This document shows, in pieces, positions 1-10,015 of a DNA stretch of 64,000 nucleotides (position 1 is the first letter of the stretch; the number at the start of each line of letters is the position of its first letter). The notes beneath the pieces are model-generated. The model was not told the DNA's origin and did not search any database. It saw nothing but the letters and a program-made list of their open reading frames with translations. A program made the translations under genes and the position numbers. This DNA is from Manihot esculenta (taxonomy: Eukaryota; Streptophyta; Magnoliopsida; Malpighiales; Euphorbiaceae), in NCBI RefSeq assembly GCF_001659605.2, contig NC_035172.2, positions 16,183,051-16,247,050 of the forward strand. Direction: 5' to 3'.

Positions 1-788
1 AATCCTAGCTACCCAAATGCATGGTGATATTGCTAGATTATGCAACTACCTTAGTTCTTAAACCAAGTGTTCTTATGTTTGAACAATCCAAGCAATTACG
101 AACTCAAAATTATTCAAACTAACAATATATTACCTTGGAATCAAGAATCAAGTGGCCACATTGATCATAATAACAAAGCAATAATGGAATCAAGCATGAA
201 GTTGCATAAATATTGAATAACCAAAGATAACAATGTATGTTCAAATCTCACAATCTATAAAACAATCAAAGTATCACCTAATCTTAAACTAGAACAAAAG
301 GTTTCAGCCACTCATGGCTGAACCAAAAACCAAAAACAAGAAAGGAAGAAGGAGAGAAGGAACCGAAGATGAAGAAGGGAGAGATGAAGCGCCGGCCGAA
401 CTTGAATCCGAAGGGAAGGAGAGAAGAGAGAGGTCGGCTGGCCTTGAAGAGGTCTTTAAATAGTTTTTAGGTACTGCCCTAGGTCTTCTTTACTGCCCAA
501 GTTGAACTCTTGGCTGCCTATGCCGCCCATATCTTGCACATTAATGAGGTGGAGCCTCCTTTTGAATTTTGAATTTTGAATGTGCAAGACTTGAGGTGGC
601 ATGTGTGACTTCTTTGGCTTCTTTGACAAGCTGAATTTGAGTTTCAAATTTGAATGTACATCTTCTAAAAATTTGGCTTCTTCAATAAGAAAAAGGATTC
701 TTGAAGATCTTGAATTTCAAACTACTCTGCAGACTGCACTTTTCTTATTTGCCACTTTCCTTATTTGCCACGTTCCTTATTTAATACT

Positions 789-2973
789 TGTAATGACCCG
801 GAAACCGGACTGCCACCGGCGCTAGGATCCAGTTCGGCTTAAGGCCGCCGGTACCCAAAGCAAGCCTCCTATGCACTCTGTGTACCTGATAAATCCCATA
901 CATGATCAAACATAAACATAAAAACTTTAAAACTTTCTCTATACACCAAGCTTAATCCTAAGCATGCTCTGAAACTCTCTATAAGTCCGATGTGGGATGC
1001 CTTGATCCCTGAGCGTCATCGCTCAGCACACCGTACTCATGAGACAAACCTCTTACTAGAGCCCTCATCAAATGCTCCAGTTGGGTTAACATACCCTTTG
1101 TTAAGCCTGGTTCATCACATAAAATATATAAAAGATCCATATACAAAGGGATTATCCATACACTAGGGCCAAACACCATACTATAACTCTATATACAATA
1201 CATGTCATAACATGTCTTTACATGACATAACCTTACTTTACATCATGTCCACTACACTATTACAAAGACTTCACTCTAGCTGCTATCCCGTGCTATCTCT
1301 GACTGGCCCTGGAAAACTGAAAATTTGGGAGAGGGATGAGCTACTAAAGCCCAGTAAGCAGAACAATAAAAACAATTTATAAACATATGCCATCATGGAA
1401 TGCATCACATCACAAACAACTCACATCACGGATGAATATGACCCAAAACTCCCTCTGATCTATGCCCGGCCCTCAAAAGAGCTCCACAGGACTTCTATTG
1501 GTGCCCGACCCTCAAAAGGGCTCCTTAGGACTTCTACATATCATAACGTCTCAGATCAGACTTGGGCTATTGGATCTCCACCGGTCCATCCACACCAACA
1601 ACATAGTATGCAATGCATCATCTTCGTGAATACTAATACAATACAACTTAACATATACATGGCATTCATGATGCATGTTTCATGCTAAAACCTTTCATTA
1701 ATGTAAAACATAGTTCAGTTCCACTCACCTCTGCTCCTCTAGCAAATGCTGGACTAACTTTGACGTAGCTAACACTGAGAGCCTCCTCGATTCCTCGAGT
1801 CCAACTCTACAAAGGAGGACTCAAATGAGGTACCAAACAACTCTAACATAACTCTAAACATTCCCCCATAAACCCCCTAAAACAACCTCAAAACATGCAT
1901 GGAAAAACAGGCAAAGGAAGGCTGGACAGGGCACCTTCGGAGGCACCTTCCGCGGCCGAAACCCTCTCCAGATCCGAAAGTCAGGCACTTTCGGCGGCCG
2001 AAAGTCTGCTCCAGATCTGAAACTCAACTTTCGGGGGCAAGGTTAGGTGGCCAAACCATGCATCCACAGGCAGGTTCGGCGGCCAAAACTACCTTCGGCG
2101 GCCGAACCTGAGTTCATCCAGAACTCAGCCTCTTATGCATACAAGCCTCCCAAACCTTCTAAACACCCAAAACATGTATCCGACCTCACCAAAACATGCA
2201 AAAGCCCTTAACCATGCATAAAGGAGCTTAAACAAGCTTAAACTCCAACAAACAACCACCTACACATAAAATATGCACAAAGGGTACATAAACCCTATCA
2301 TGCACAACCATGCAACTCATGCATAAAAACCCTCTTTTCCCTTCATAAAACTAATTTAAAACATCATAAAAGCCAAGGATCTACACTTACCTCTTGAAGA
2401 ACAAGAGTTGGTGCGACCTAAACTTGAAGATATGGAGAAGCCAAGCTCCAAAAGTCTTCAAGCTCCAAAACCTTGAGCAAAGCTCAAAACTCTTCAAAAT
2501 AAGGATAAAACTCATGAAAACTTAAGAGATTTGTAGAAACAACACAAAAACAGCCAAAGGAGAGCATGAACTCACCTTAGCCCAAGAATGGAGAGAAAAC
2601 TCCCCCATTTTCCGGACAAGGGGCCTTTTATAGGTGGCCTGGTCAACCATTTTCGGCGGCCAAACCTGCTTCCAAAACTTCACCACTTTCAGCGGCCGAA
2701 CTTGGGGTTCGGCAGCCGAAAGGAAGCCACTTTCGGAAGCCTAACATGCCTCCGAAACAGCCCCATGTTCGGCGGCGCAACTTCACTTTCGGCGGCCGAA
2801 CCTGGCACATGCCTCCTTGGTCTTTTCTTTCAAAACTCAATTTTCTCTTGCTCAAATCCCTCAAAACATGTAAAAACATTTTAGAAAACCTTTTACCCCT
2901 CTAGAAGGCTCCGACATCCGAGATTCCATCGGACGGTAGGAATTTCGATGCCTGAATCTAGCCGGGTATTACA
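789..2973 (-). mobile_element. Solo Tekay-type LTR (LTR-D) inserted in the Athila-1 3' LTR
   Basis: A 2185-bp LTR runs from TGTAATGACC to CGGGTATTACA on the plus strand, the inverse of the TGTAATACCCGGC...TTACA ends of Tekay-A, -B and -C. It is flanked by the 5-bp duplication ATACT (784-788 and 2974-2978) and has no internal coding region, so it is a solo LTR left by LTR-LTR recombination. It carries at least four exact 13-mers TTCGGC-N-GCCGAA (1990, 2094, 2708, 2788) and several degenerate ones. It is diverged from the other three Tekay LTRs and represents another subfamily. Confidence 0.9.
2626..2632 (-). promoter_or_regulatory. Candidate TATA box of LTR-D
   Basis: TATAAAA on the minus strand lies between the two palindrome clusters of this LTR, in a context (AGGCCACCTATAAAAG) like that of the TATA boxes of Tekay-A (7784) and Tekay-B (33579). 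It is called by motif and position only. Confidence 0.5.
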
Positions 2974-3255
2974 ATACTTTCCTTAATGAGCTTAATCTTG
3001 ATTTTGAATTTTGAATTCTCTTAAGGATTTGAAATTTGAATTTCAAATTACTTTCCTTATTTAGCTCTTTTCAAGTTGCACTTGGCATGCTTGCTCTCCT
3101 TTGCTCCATTTTAGGCAGTTTTAGGATCATTTTCACCAAATTTTCTCTTTATACCGTTTTCTGCAAAATAAGATCAAAACCACAGAATTAGGCAGAAAAA
3201 GTGTAAATTAACATCAATATCATCATGATAAAATGGTCTAAATTATGCTCTATCA

Positions 3256-4232
3256 AATATCCCCACACCTAGCCTTTTGCTTGTCCTCAAGCAAATAAAC
3301 ATAGTCAAACAAGCTCTCTTTGCTACTTGATCCTTTATTTCCACTTAAGCTCTTACTCTAGATATTTACTTTGAATCATTGCAGTGAAGAATGTATGCAT
3401 CAAGGTTACTCACCTTCTTTCCTTGTCTCCCTTTACCTACCATGGCTAGTATTTATTTTCCTCAAGAGAGAGATTACACATGCACATTATTTGTTCAATT
3501 AAGATCTTTCTAGCTTTCAGAGTGATTTGCCCTTACCTTGAAGTACTACATTCAGCCTTTTGTACTTAAATCTTGATTGAAAAAGTCACTAACCTATTGA
3601 TGTGAAGGTATATATTTTCAGTTGGTCACCTGTCCAAGTGGCTACTAGCTCTGTTCATAGTCTTTCAACCATTGGAACAGTTTTCAGTTTGTGCTCACGA
3701 AGTCTAAGCCATTGCCAAATTTCCTATCTCACTGGATTTGGGCAAATCAACACCAATTGCTAAAACAAGTCATATTAAGTTCATTCACACATATTTTCAA
3801 TCCATTCTCTCTAATGAGTAACATATATTTTTCACCATGGCAAGCTCAAAGATTCAATTCAAAAGGCAATTCCCAAACATGAATACAACTCACTGCAATT
3901 AATTCAACTTAAGTTTAAAGAGTCATCACATCAATGGGGTCATGGAAAGAAAGCTCATCCAACATGGTCTATGAGTTTGAGTAAAGCAAATCAAAACACA
4001 AAAAAGAAAAAACTGTGGCTACATGTGTGTGCAATGAAAGCAAAAAAAAAAAAAAAAAAAAACTCAAACTGTGGCTATTCAAACTAAAACTGAAAGCAAA
4101 AATAACTAAAAATAAAAGTTCAGAGATATGCACCCCACACCTAATTCATGCATTGTCGTCAATGTATAGGAAATATAAAAGATCAAAGGAAACTGAGTAC
4201 TCCCCTGGTGTGGTGTTGCATGGTGCGATCAC
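3256..4232 (-). other. Non-coding 3' segment of Athila-1 with polypurine tract and a second tract-like block
   Basis: This holds about 1 kb between the integrase stop and the 3' LTR. There is no env-like ORF. Next to the LTR (3256-3300, minus strand) is a block reading TTGAGGACAAGCAAAAGG then GGTGTGGGGATATT, the expected polypurine-tract position. A similar block, with GACAATGCATGAATTAGG followed by TGTGGGGTG, lies at about 4128-4165. Both blocks have counterparts in Athila-2 at about 30396-30435 and 31310-31345. An A-run lies at 4041-4061. Confidence 0.7.
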
Positions 4233-5515
4233 TTAAGCAGACTGAGAGAGATGGTGTAGTGGAATTTCTTCCACCACTTGCACTGCGAATCCTTCATAGT
4301 ATGGTTTCAGACAACGGCCATTTACCTTGAAGATCTTTTTTGTCTCTATGCTTCGGATGTCTACAGCTCCATGGGGATAAGCATGCTCCACAATGAATGG
4401 TCCAATCCACCTAGATCGTAGCTTTCCTGGAAACAATTTCAAACGAGAATCAAAGAGTAAGACTTATCACCAACCTCGAATTATTTTCTTGAAATTTGAC
4501 TGTCATGGGAGGCTTTGGTTTTGGCTTTGTAGTTCCAAGAAGTCTCATATGCATCTCGTCTTATCTCTTCCAGCTCTTGCAATTGCAATTTGTGATGGTG
4601 GCCGGCTTCCGTGAGATCCATGTTGCAACTCTTGACTGCCCAGTAAGCCTTGTGTTCAAGCTCAACTGGAAGGTGACAGGCTTTTCCATAGACCAATCTG
4701 TAAGGAAACATACCTATGGGAGTCTTGTAGGCTATTTTGTATGCCCATAAAGCATCTTCCAAATGTGCACTCTAGTCTTTTCTGTTGGAGGACACTGTTT
4801 TTTCTAGGATGGCCTTGATTTCTCTGTTAGACACTTCAGCTTGCCCATTTGTCTGAGGGTGGTAGGCTGTGGATGTTCTATGTATGACATTGTGCTTTCT
4901 GAGAAGGTTTTCCACTACCTTGTTGCAAAAGTGAGTCCCTCTATCACTGATGATTGCCTTGGGTACTCCATGTCTGGCAAAGATGTGGGTCTTCACAAAG
5001 TCCACTACTGCTTTTGCATCATCAGTTTTGGTTGCTCTAGCTTCTACCCATTTGGAAACATAATCTACTGCAAGGATGATGTAAGTGTATCCAAAGGATG
5101 ATGGGAATGGCCTCATAAAGTCTATGCCCCACACATCAAATACCTCACAGACCATGATGGGGTTCTGTGGCATTTGATTTCTGCTGCTCAGATTTCCAGT
5201 CTGTTGGCATCTCGCACATGATCTGCAAAATAAAAAGGCATCTCGAAAAATAGTGGGCCAAAATAGGCCACTTTCAAGTATTTTATGAGCTGTCTTTCTT
5301 GGGCCAAAGTGTCCACCACAACTATATGAATGGCAGAATGTGAGTACTGAAGCTATCTCTTGATCTGGAATGCATCTCCTTATCATTTGATCATAACAAT
5401 GTTTCCACAAATATGGCTCATCCCAAACATAGTATTTTGCATCTTTCTTTATTTTATCTTTTGTGTGCTTGGGCATATCAGAAGGTAAGTTACCTGTGGC
5501 TAGGTAGTTCACCAT
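4233..5515 (-). pseudogene. Athila-1 integrase, broken
   Basis: On the minus strand this encodes the zinc-binding module (His pair in CHSYSCGGHFG, Cys pair in CRSCARC) and the catalytic core, with Asp in GIDF, Asp in SDRGTHF and Glu in GQAEV, followed by the C-terminal domain. It corresponds to the integrase half of the Athila-2 reading frame (29027-30305). Lesions: TAG at 4772-4774 where Athila-2 has TGG, TAA at 4481-4483 where Athila-2 has CAA, and a 1-bp deletion just after, so the last 70 residues read in another frame. The frame also differs from the protease ORF, separated by a repeat-bearing spacer. It would have inserted cDNA into chromatin; this copy cannot make a full enzyme. Confidence 0.88.
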
Positions 5516-5704
5516 GTCTGCATACCATGGTTCATCAGTTTGGGCATGAAAGATCTGTTCATAAAAGCCATTCCTAATTTCTTCAGATTCTAAGAACTAC
5601 TGCATAGGGGAACAAGTGTCTGTCTGAGTGGGGTGTCTGGCTGAGCTGGATTCAACTCCTTCCTTCTGTGCAAGGCCTGTCTGAAAGGGATGGATTGCAG
5701 GACT

Positions 5705-5848
5705 GGATTTAGCTTCCTCCTTCTGCGAACTGATCTGAAGAGATGCGATTGATTCTTTTCCTTTCTGCGTTTGGACACAGTCTATCTATATCAAAAACTG
5801 ATCTGAAGAGATGCGATGGATTTAGCTTCCTCCTTCTGCGAACTGAAC
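5705..5848 (-). repeat. Duplicated spacer between protease and integrase of Athila-1, where RT/RNase H should be
   Basis: A block of about 46 bp containing ACTGATCTGAAGAGATGCGA and TTTAGCTTCCTCCTTCTGCG occurs twice (5705-5749 and 5797-5846) in rotated order, and its translation gives repeated RRRRKLNP and SHLFRSV peptides. A typical Athila element has several hundred codons of reverse transcriptase and RNase H here. Athila-2 has a different spacer at the same point, built of TTCGGC-N-GCCGAA units. Confidence 0.75.
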
Positions 5849-7064
5849 TGAACTGATCTTGAATGCTGCAGACTGTTTCTTTCAGTTCTAGCTCTTTCTG
5901 GCTCTCATTCCTGCAAAGGTCATTATTTAGTATATCATCTTGATTTATATCAAAAACTTTCTGGCTCAAACAATCAATGATATCTAAACCATAAATAGGG
6001 GACATGTCATAGGGATATTTCATGGAATCATAAACATTAAGTTTAATAACTTCCCCTCCAAATTCCATGGTGAGAGTGCCATCATGCACATCTATCTTGG
6101 TTCTGGCTATGCTCAAGAAAGGACGTCCAAGTAGGATGTCTGAAGTAGTGTTGCTATTGTCTTCCTTTGTATCAATCACATAAAAGTCTGCTGGAAAGAC
6201 AAGTTCATCTGCTTGTACTAGAACATCTTCTAGAACTCCTTTTGGATACACCATAGATCTGTCAGCCAATTGAATTACTACTTTTGTGTCTTTTAGTGCA
6301 CCTGCATTTAAAGAATTATAAATAGCAAGAGGCATAACATTAATGGATGCACCTAGATCACACATAGCTTTCTTTATCCCAACATTGCCAATTTTGCAAG
6401 AAATAGCAAACATTCCTTTATCTTTGCATTTGGTTGGAAGTTCTCTTTTTATCACAGCAGTAACAACCTCACCTACACTTACTTTTTCTCTCTCAGCAAG
6501 CTTTCTTCTGTTGGTACACAGTTCTTTCAGAAATTTTGCGTACCTGGGAATCTGTTTCACAGCATCTAGTAGAGGTATGTTGATTTCCACTTTCCTGAAG
6601 GTCTCAAGGATCTCCTTTTCTTCTTTTTCTTTTTGTGTCCTTTCAAATCTTTTTGGAAAAGGAGGTGGAATTTTGAAACTTACTTGTTGATTTGCATTTG
6701 GCTGTTGAACCGGTCTGGACTGCTCATTCGGCTTGAAGAGGTAGTGCGTTGGAAGGGTTTCTGAAACACTTTGTTCTTGCGCCCTTGGCTTTTCTTCATC
6801 AAATTTGGCATCTTGGAGCTCTTTTCCACTTTTTAATGTGATAGCACTCACATTCTGTCTAGGATTAGTTTCAGTTTGGGAAGATAGCCTACCTTGGGAT
6901 TCAGACTTGCTCATAGATGTGTCCATCTGTCCCACCTGTTGTTGGAGAGTTTGCACAGAGTTTGCCAAAGTCTCTATCATCTTCTCAAGGTGCTGGTTGA
7001 AACTTGGAGGTGCTGGTTGGGCTTGATTTCTTTGATAATTCTGATAGCTCTGGTTGTTGTTAGC
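5709..7064 (-). pseudogene. Athila-1 gag C-terminal part and aspartic protease, severed from the gag N-terminus
   Basis: The reading frame gives the Gln/Asn-rich end of gag and then a retroviral-type aspartic protease with the active-site motif CDLGASINVMP and the partner motif DILLGRPFL, closely matching residues of the Athila-2 frame (27580-28760). The gag N-terminal part lies at 18419-19627, beyond the inserted solo LTR; the breakpoint is marked by the duplication CCTTC (7065-7069 and 18414-18418). The apparent start at 7097 lies inside the inserted LTR and is not the gene's own start. After the protease the frame runs into the duplicated spacer and stops without any RT motif. Confidence 0.88.
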
Positions 7065-7783
7065 CCTTCTGACTATGCGTTTGTCGAAGCCGGTCAAAAA
7101 TAACTTTTCTGGTTATCAACAATTTTACAATTGTAGATAGTGGTGAAAGGATCGAATCCACAGGGAATTGAAAAATTACCTATTTTCCTTGTCAAGACCA
7201 AGAGAATAAACTGAAACAAAAATAAACTGAAAGAGAAGCAAATTGAAAGCAGATAAACTGAAAGCATTACAACTGACAATAAAAGTAAAAGGGGGGGGTT
7301 TGAGATTAATTTAGTTGATCTAAAACTGAAAGCAATAAAAGAAGACAAATAATTAAAATAAAGAAAATCAATAATGAGAAAGCTCTAGTTGAAGAATCGG
7401 ATTCACTTCAGTTGTTAGGATTGATCATTGACACTATGTTTCTTTGGTTGTTTCAATAGATTAGTTATGGGGGTGGAAGACGCTTCTCACCACCATGTCT
7501 CTCCTTAGGATTAAACCTGTAATACCCGGCTAGAGTCCGGCATCGGAAATTTTTCTTTCCGATGGAGTTTCAGATGTCGGACGTCTGTAGCAGGGATTGA
7601 GTGATGTTTTTCTATACTGTTGTGGTATGTTTCATCGTTTTAAAGCATAAGGAAATGAGTTTTTGAGTGAAATGAACCAAGGCAGAAAAGCCAGGTTCGG
7701 CCGCCGAAGTTGAGGTTCGGCCGCCGAACATGCATGGCTTTCGGTTTCACGTGTGGCCGCCGAAGGTGGTCTGGCCAGCAACC

Positions 7784-7790
7784 TATAAAT
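7784..7790 (+). promoter_or_regulatory. Candidate TATA box of the Tekay-A 5' LTR
   Basis: TATAAAT about 270 bp into the LTR, in a position and context (GGCCAGC...CTATAAA) conserved with Tekay-B (33579-33585). The palindrome pair sits about 60-90 bp upstream. Confidence 0.55.
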
Positions 7791-8992
7791 GGCCCTCAGT
7801 CGGTTGAAGCGGTCAGAGCACCGTTTCTTTTGTCTTCTGAGGTGAAACTCTGTCCTTTGTGAGTTTTCTTTCATGTTTTCATTAACTCATGCACAAATTT
7901 GATTCGTTTTCATGATTATTTGAAGGTTTTAAGCTAAAAACTCAAAGTTGTGAAGTTTGGAGAGTTGGAAGGAAAGTTGCTCCAAAACTCCACGTTAGGA
8001 TCGTTCATCTTCTTGATTTCAAGAGGTAAGTAAAGATCCTGAGCTTGTTTTTATGTTTTCTGAAGGTTTTATGGGGTTTATGGAGAGAGTTGCATGCATA
8101 GGGTAAAAAGAGAGGTTTTGATGATTTTGTGCATAAAGCTTGTTTCTGTGTTGTTTGTGTTGTGTGTTTGGGGTTTTTAGCTAGTTTTTGACCCCTTTGA
8201 GCATATACATGAATGTATGCAAGTGGAGGAAGTGAGGTGTTTGAGTTGGAGAGGGTTTTGTGCTTTTGGTGAGAGGCAGGGCACGTTTCTGCCCTGCGGA
8301 TGAACTCAGGTTCGGCAGCCGAAGGTACATTCGGCCGCCGAACCCCTGAAAAGGTGTGAGGAAGTGGCTTCGGCTGCCCAAGCTTGCCCCCGAGCTTTTG
8401 GACTTTCAGCTCTGGAGGGAAGTTCGGCCGCCGAAGGTGCTGCCGAAGGTTAGGGACTTTCGTCTCTGGAGTGCCTTTTGGCCCCCGAAACTTGCCCCCG
8501 AAAGGGTCGGCAGCCGAAAGTAGAGATTCGGCCGCCGAAGGTGCTTGAGTTTCGTCTCTGGAGAGGACTTTCGGCCGCCGAACCTGCCGCCGAAAGTGTT
8601 CTGTCCAGCCTTCTCTTGCCTGCTTTGCATGGATACTTGAGTGAGTTTAAGGGGATTCGTGGGGAGTTTAATAGAGTTGTTCATAAGCTAGTTTGGTCCC
8701 TCATTTGAGTCCATCTGTATAGGTACAGACCAGAGGAACCAGAGAGAGCAGCAGTGAGTACTGCTCCAGAGTTTACAGAGCCTGCAGAGTCAGTCAGTCC
8801 AGATAGCCAGAGGTGAGTGGAACTAAACTTAATTCTTTTATTTAATTTGCACAATGGAATGTTTTAGCATAGCTCATGCATCATGATTATGCAATAGGTT
8901 GATTGCATTAGTATCCACGAATATGTTGCATTGCATAGTTAGTTGTTGATGTGAGTAAATGCTGAATGATGCAATAGTCGCAGACAGGAAGT

Positions 8993-9174
8993 CCAGGAGC
9001 CTTTGACTACGCCCTGGTAGGTATAGTAAAGTCCAGGAGCCTTTGACTATTCCCTGGCAGTTATAGTAAAGACCAGGAGCCTTTGACTACGCCCTGGCAA
9101 TGGTAAGTATAGAGGTGTTATATACACATATACATATATGACAGGAAGACCAGGTGCTCGATTCTACGCCCTGG
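8993..9174 (+). repeat. Four CCAGG...CCTGG stem-forming repeats in the Tekay-A LTR
   Basis: Three units at a 40-bp period (8993-9017, 9033-9057, 9073-9097) share AGCCTTTGACTA between CCAGG and CCTGG arms. A fourth (9150-9174) keeps the arms and TACGC but changes the loop. Related units occur in the 3' LTR, in Tekay-C (39590-39780 and 47050-47240, minus) and, with another loop, in Tekay-B (34712-34850). Confidence 0.8.
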
Positions 9175-9582
9175 CACAGAGTTACTGGGACTATGTGGTG
9201 ACAGGTTTACTCTTGATGTGGTTTGACTGTGTTATGACGCATTCCATGAGATCATATTTTAATGACTTGTTTTACTGTTCTACTCACTGGGCTATAGAGC
9301 TCATCCCACTCCCTTAATCCCAGTTTTGCAGGTTCAGTGTACAGTGTACAGGGCAAGTCAGCAGAGCATAGAAAGAGTAAAGAGAAATGTAATAGTGTAG
9401 AGTGGACATGTAATGTTAAAGAGATGTAATAATTATGTTTTCAGTTGTGCTTGACTTAGTAGTTTGTGTTGTAAAGCTGTTGTTATGTACATGATCTGTA
9501 TATGTATATGTTTTACAGAGTATGTGAAATACCAGGCTTAACAGGTATGAGTTAATCCATCTAGAGCAAGCTCTAGTCAGGG

Positions 9583-9624
9583 GTACAGAGTACAGAGTAC
9601 AGAGTACAGAGTACAGAGTACAGA
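9583..9624 (+). repeat. Heptamer microsatellite (GTACAGA)6 in the Tekay-A 5' LTR
   Basis: Six perfect tandem copies here; the 3' LTR of the same element has five near 17036. The one-unit difference is replication slippage after or during insertion. Confidence 0.9.
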
Positions 9625-9808
9625 GATAGTGCATGCACAGGTTAAGCCTTGGTTCAGAAAGGAGTTTTTATTTTCACAGAAAATGTATGATCATGTATGA
9701 GATTTACAGGTACACAGAGAGTATAGCAGGCTTGCTACGGGTTCTGGCGGCCTTAAGCCGACCTGAATCCTAGCGCCGGTGACGGTCCATTTTGGGGTCG
9801 TTACAGAT

Positions 9809-9820
9809 TGGTATCAGAGC
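9809..9820 (+). promoter_or_regulatory. Primer-binding site of Tekay-A (initiator tRNA-Met type)
   Basis: TGGTATCAGAGC lies three bases after the 5' LTR end and is complementary to the 3' end of plant initiator tRNA-Met, the usual primer of this group. Confidence 0.93.
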
Positions 9821-10015
9821 TCTAGGTTCACATGATTGGACCTATAGAGACAGTGTCGGGCTCATAGAGGGTAGAAGTGGTCAAGCACAATAGGAAATCA
9901 TGTCCACTAGGATAGGGTGTTGAGTCCTATCTGATGAGTTATGCATGTGCCTTATTGATATGTGATGTTTATGTGCTAAAGTGCTATCTTTTGTGTTGTT
10001 TTCCAGAGAGTAAAG

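Larger units (their letters stand above)
1..3255 (-). repeat. 3' LTR of Athila-1 (partial, interrupted at 789-2973)
   Basis: The right edge, ending in CTCTATCA on the plus strand (TGATAGAG on the coding strand), matches the edges of the other Athila LTRs at 18413 and 21284. Positions 1-788 and 2979-3255 align with 20210-21284 of the 5' LTR, so about 530 bp of this LTR lie left of the window. Unlike the Athila-2 LTR it has no TTCGGC-N-GCCGAA array. Confidence 0.88.
7518..9805 (+). repeat. 5' LTR of Tekay-A
   Basis: 2288 bp from TGTAATACCCGG to GGTCGTTACA. A TATA box (TATAAAT, 7784-7790) has TTCGGC-N-GCCGAA 13-mers just upstream (7696-7708, 7716-7728) and a second cluster downstream (8311, 8330, 8423, 8527, 8570), the latter interleaved with TTTCGTCTCTGGAG. 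Further on come four CCAGG...CCTGG stem repeats (8993-9174) and a 7-bp microsatellite (9583-9624). Short ORFs here are readings of the array, not genes. Confidence 0.92.

Noticed and set aside
7632..8708. Many short ORFs with SAAEP, RPPN, FGGR or RRPNL peptides in Tekay and Athila LTRs (also near 15086-16163, 31463-31990, 33335-34392, 40129-40622, 47588-48081, 50701-51692).
   Set aside because: They are six-frame readings of the TTCGGC-N-GCCGAA array. They differ in frame and strand between copies, end in LTR text and have no shared start.
8993..9174. Regularly spaced repeats with stems that look CRISPR-like.
   Set aside because: Only three or four units, spacers are not unique, the site lies in an LTR of a plant retrotransposon, and there are no cas genes.
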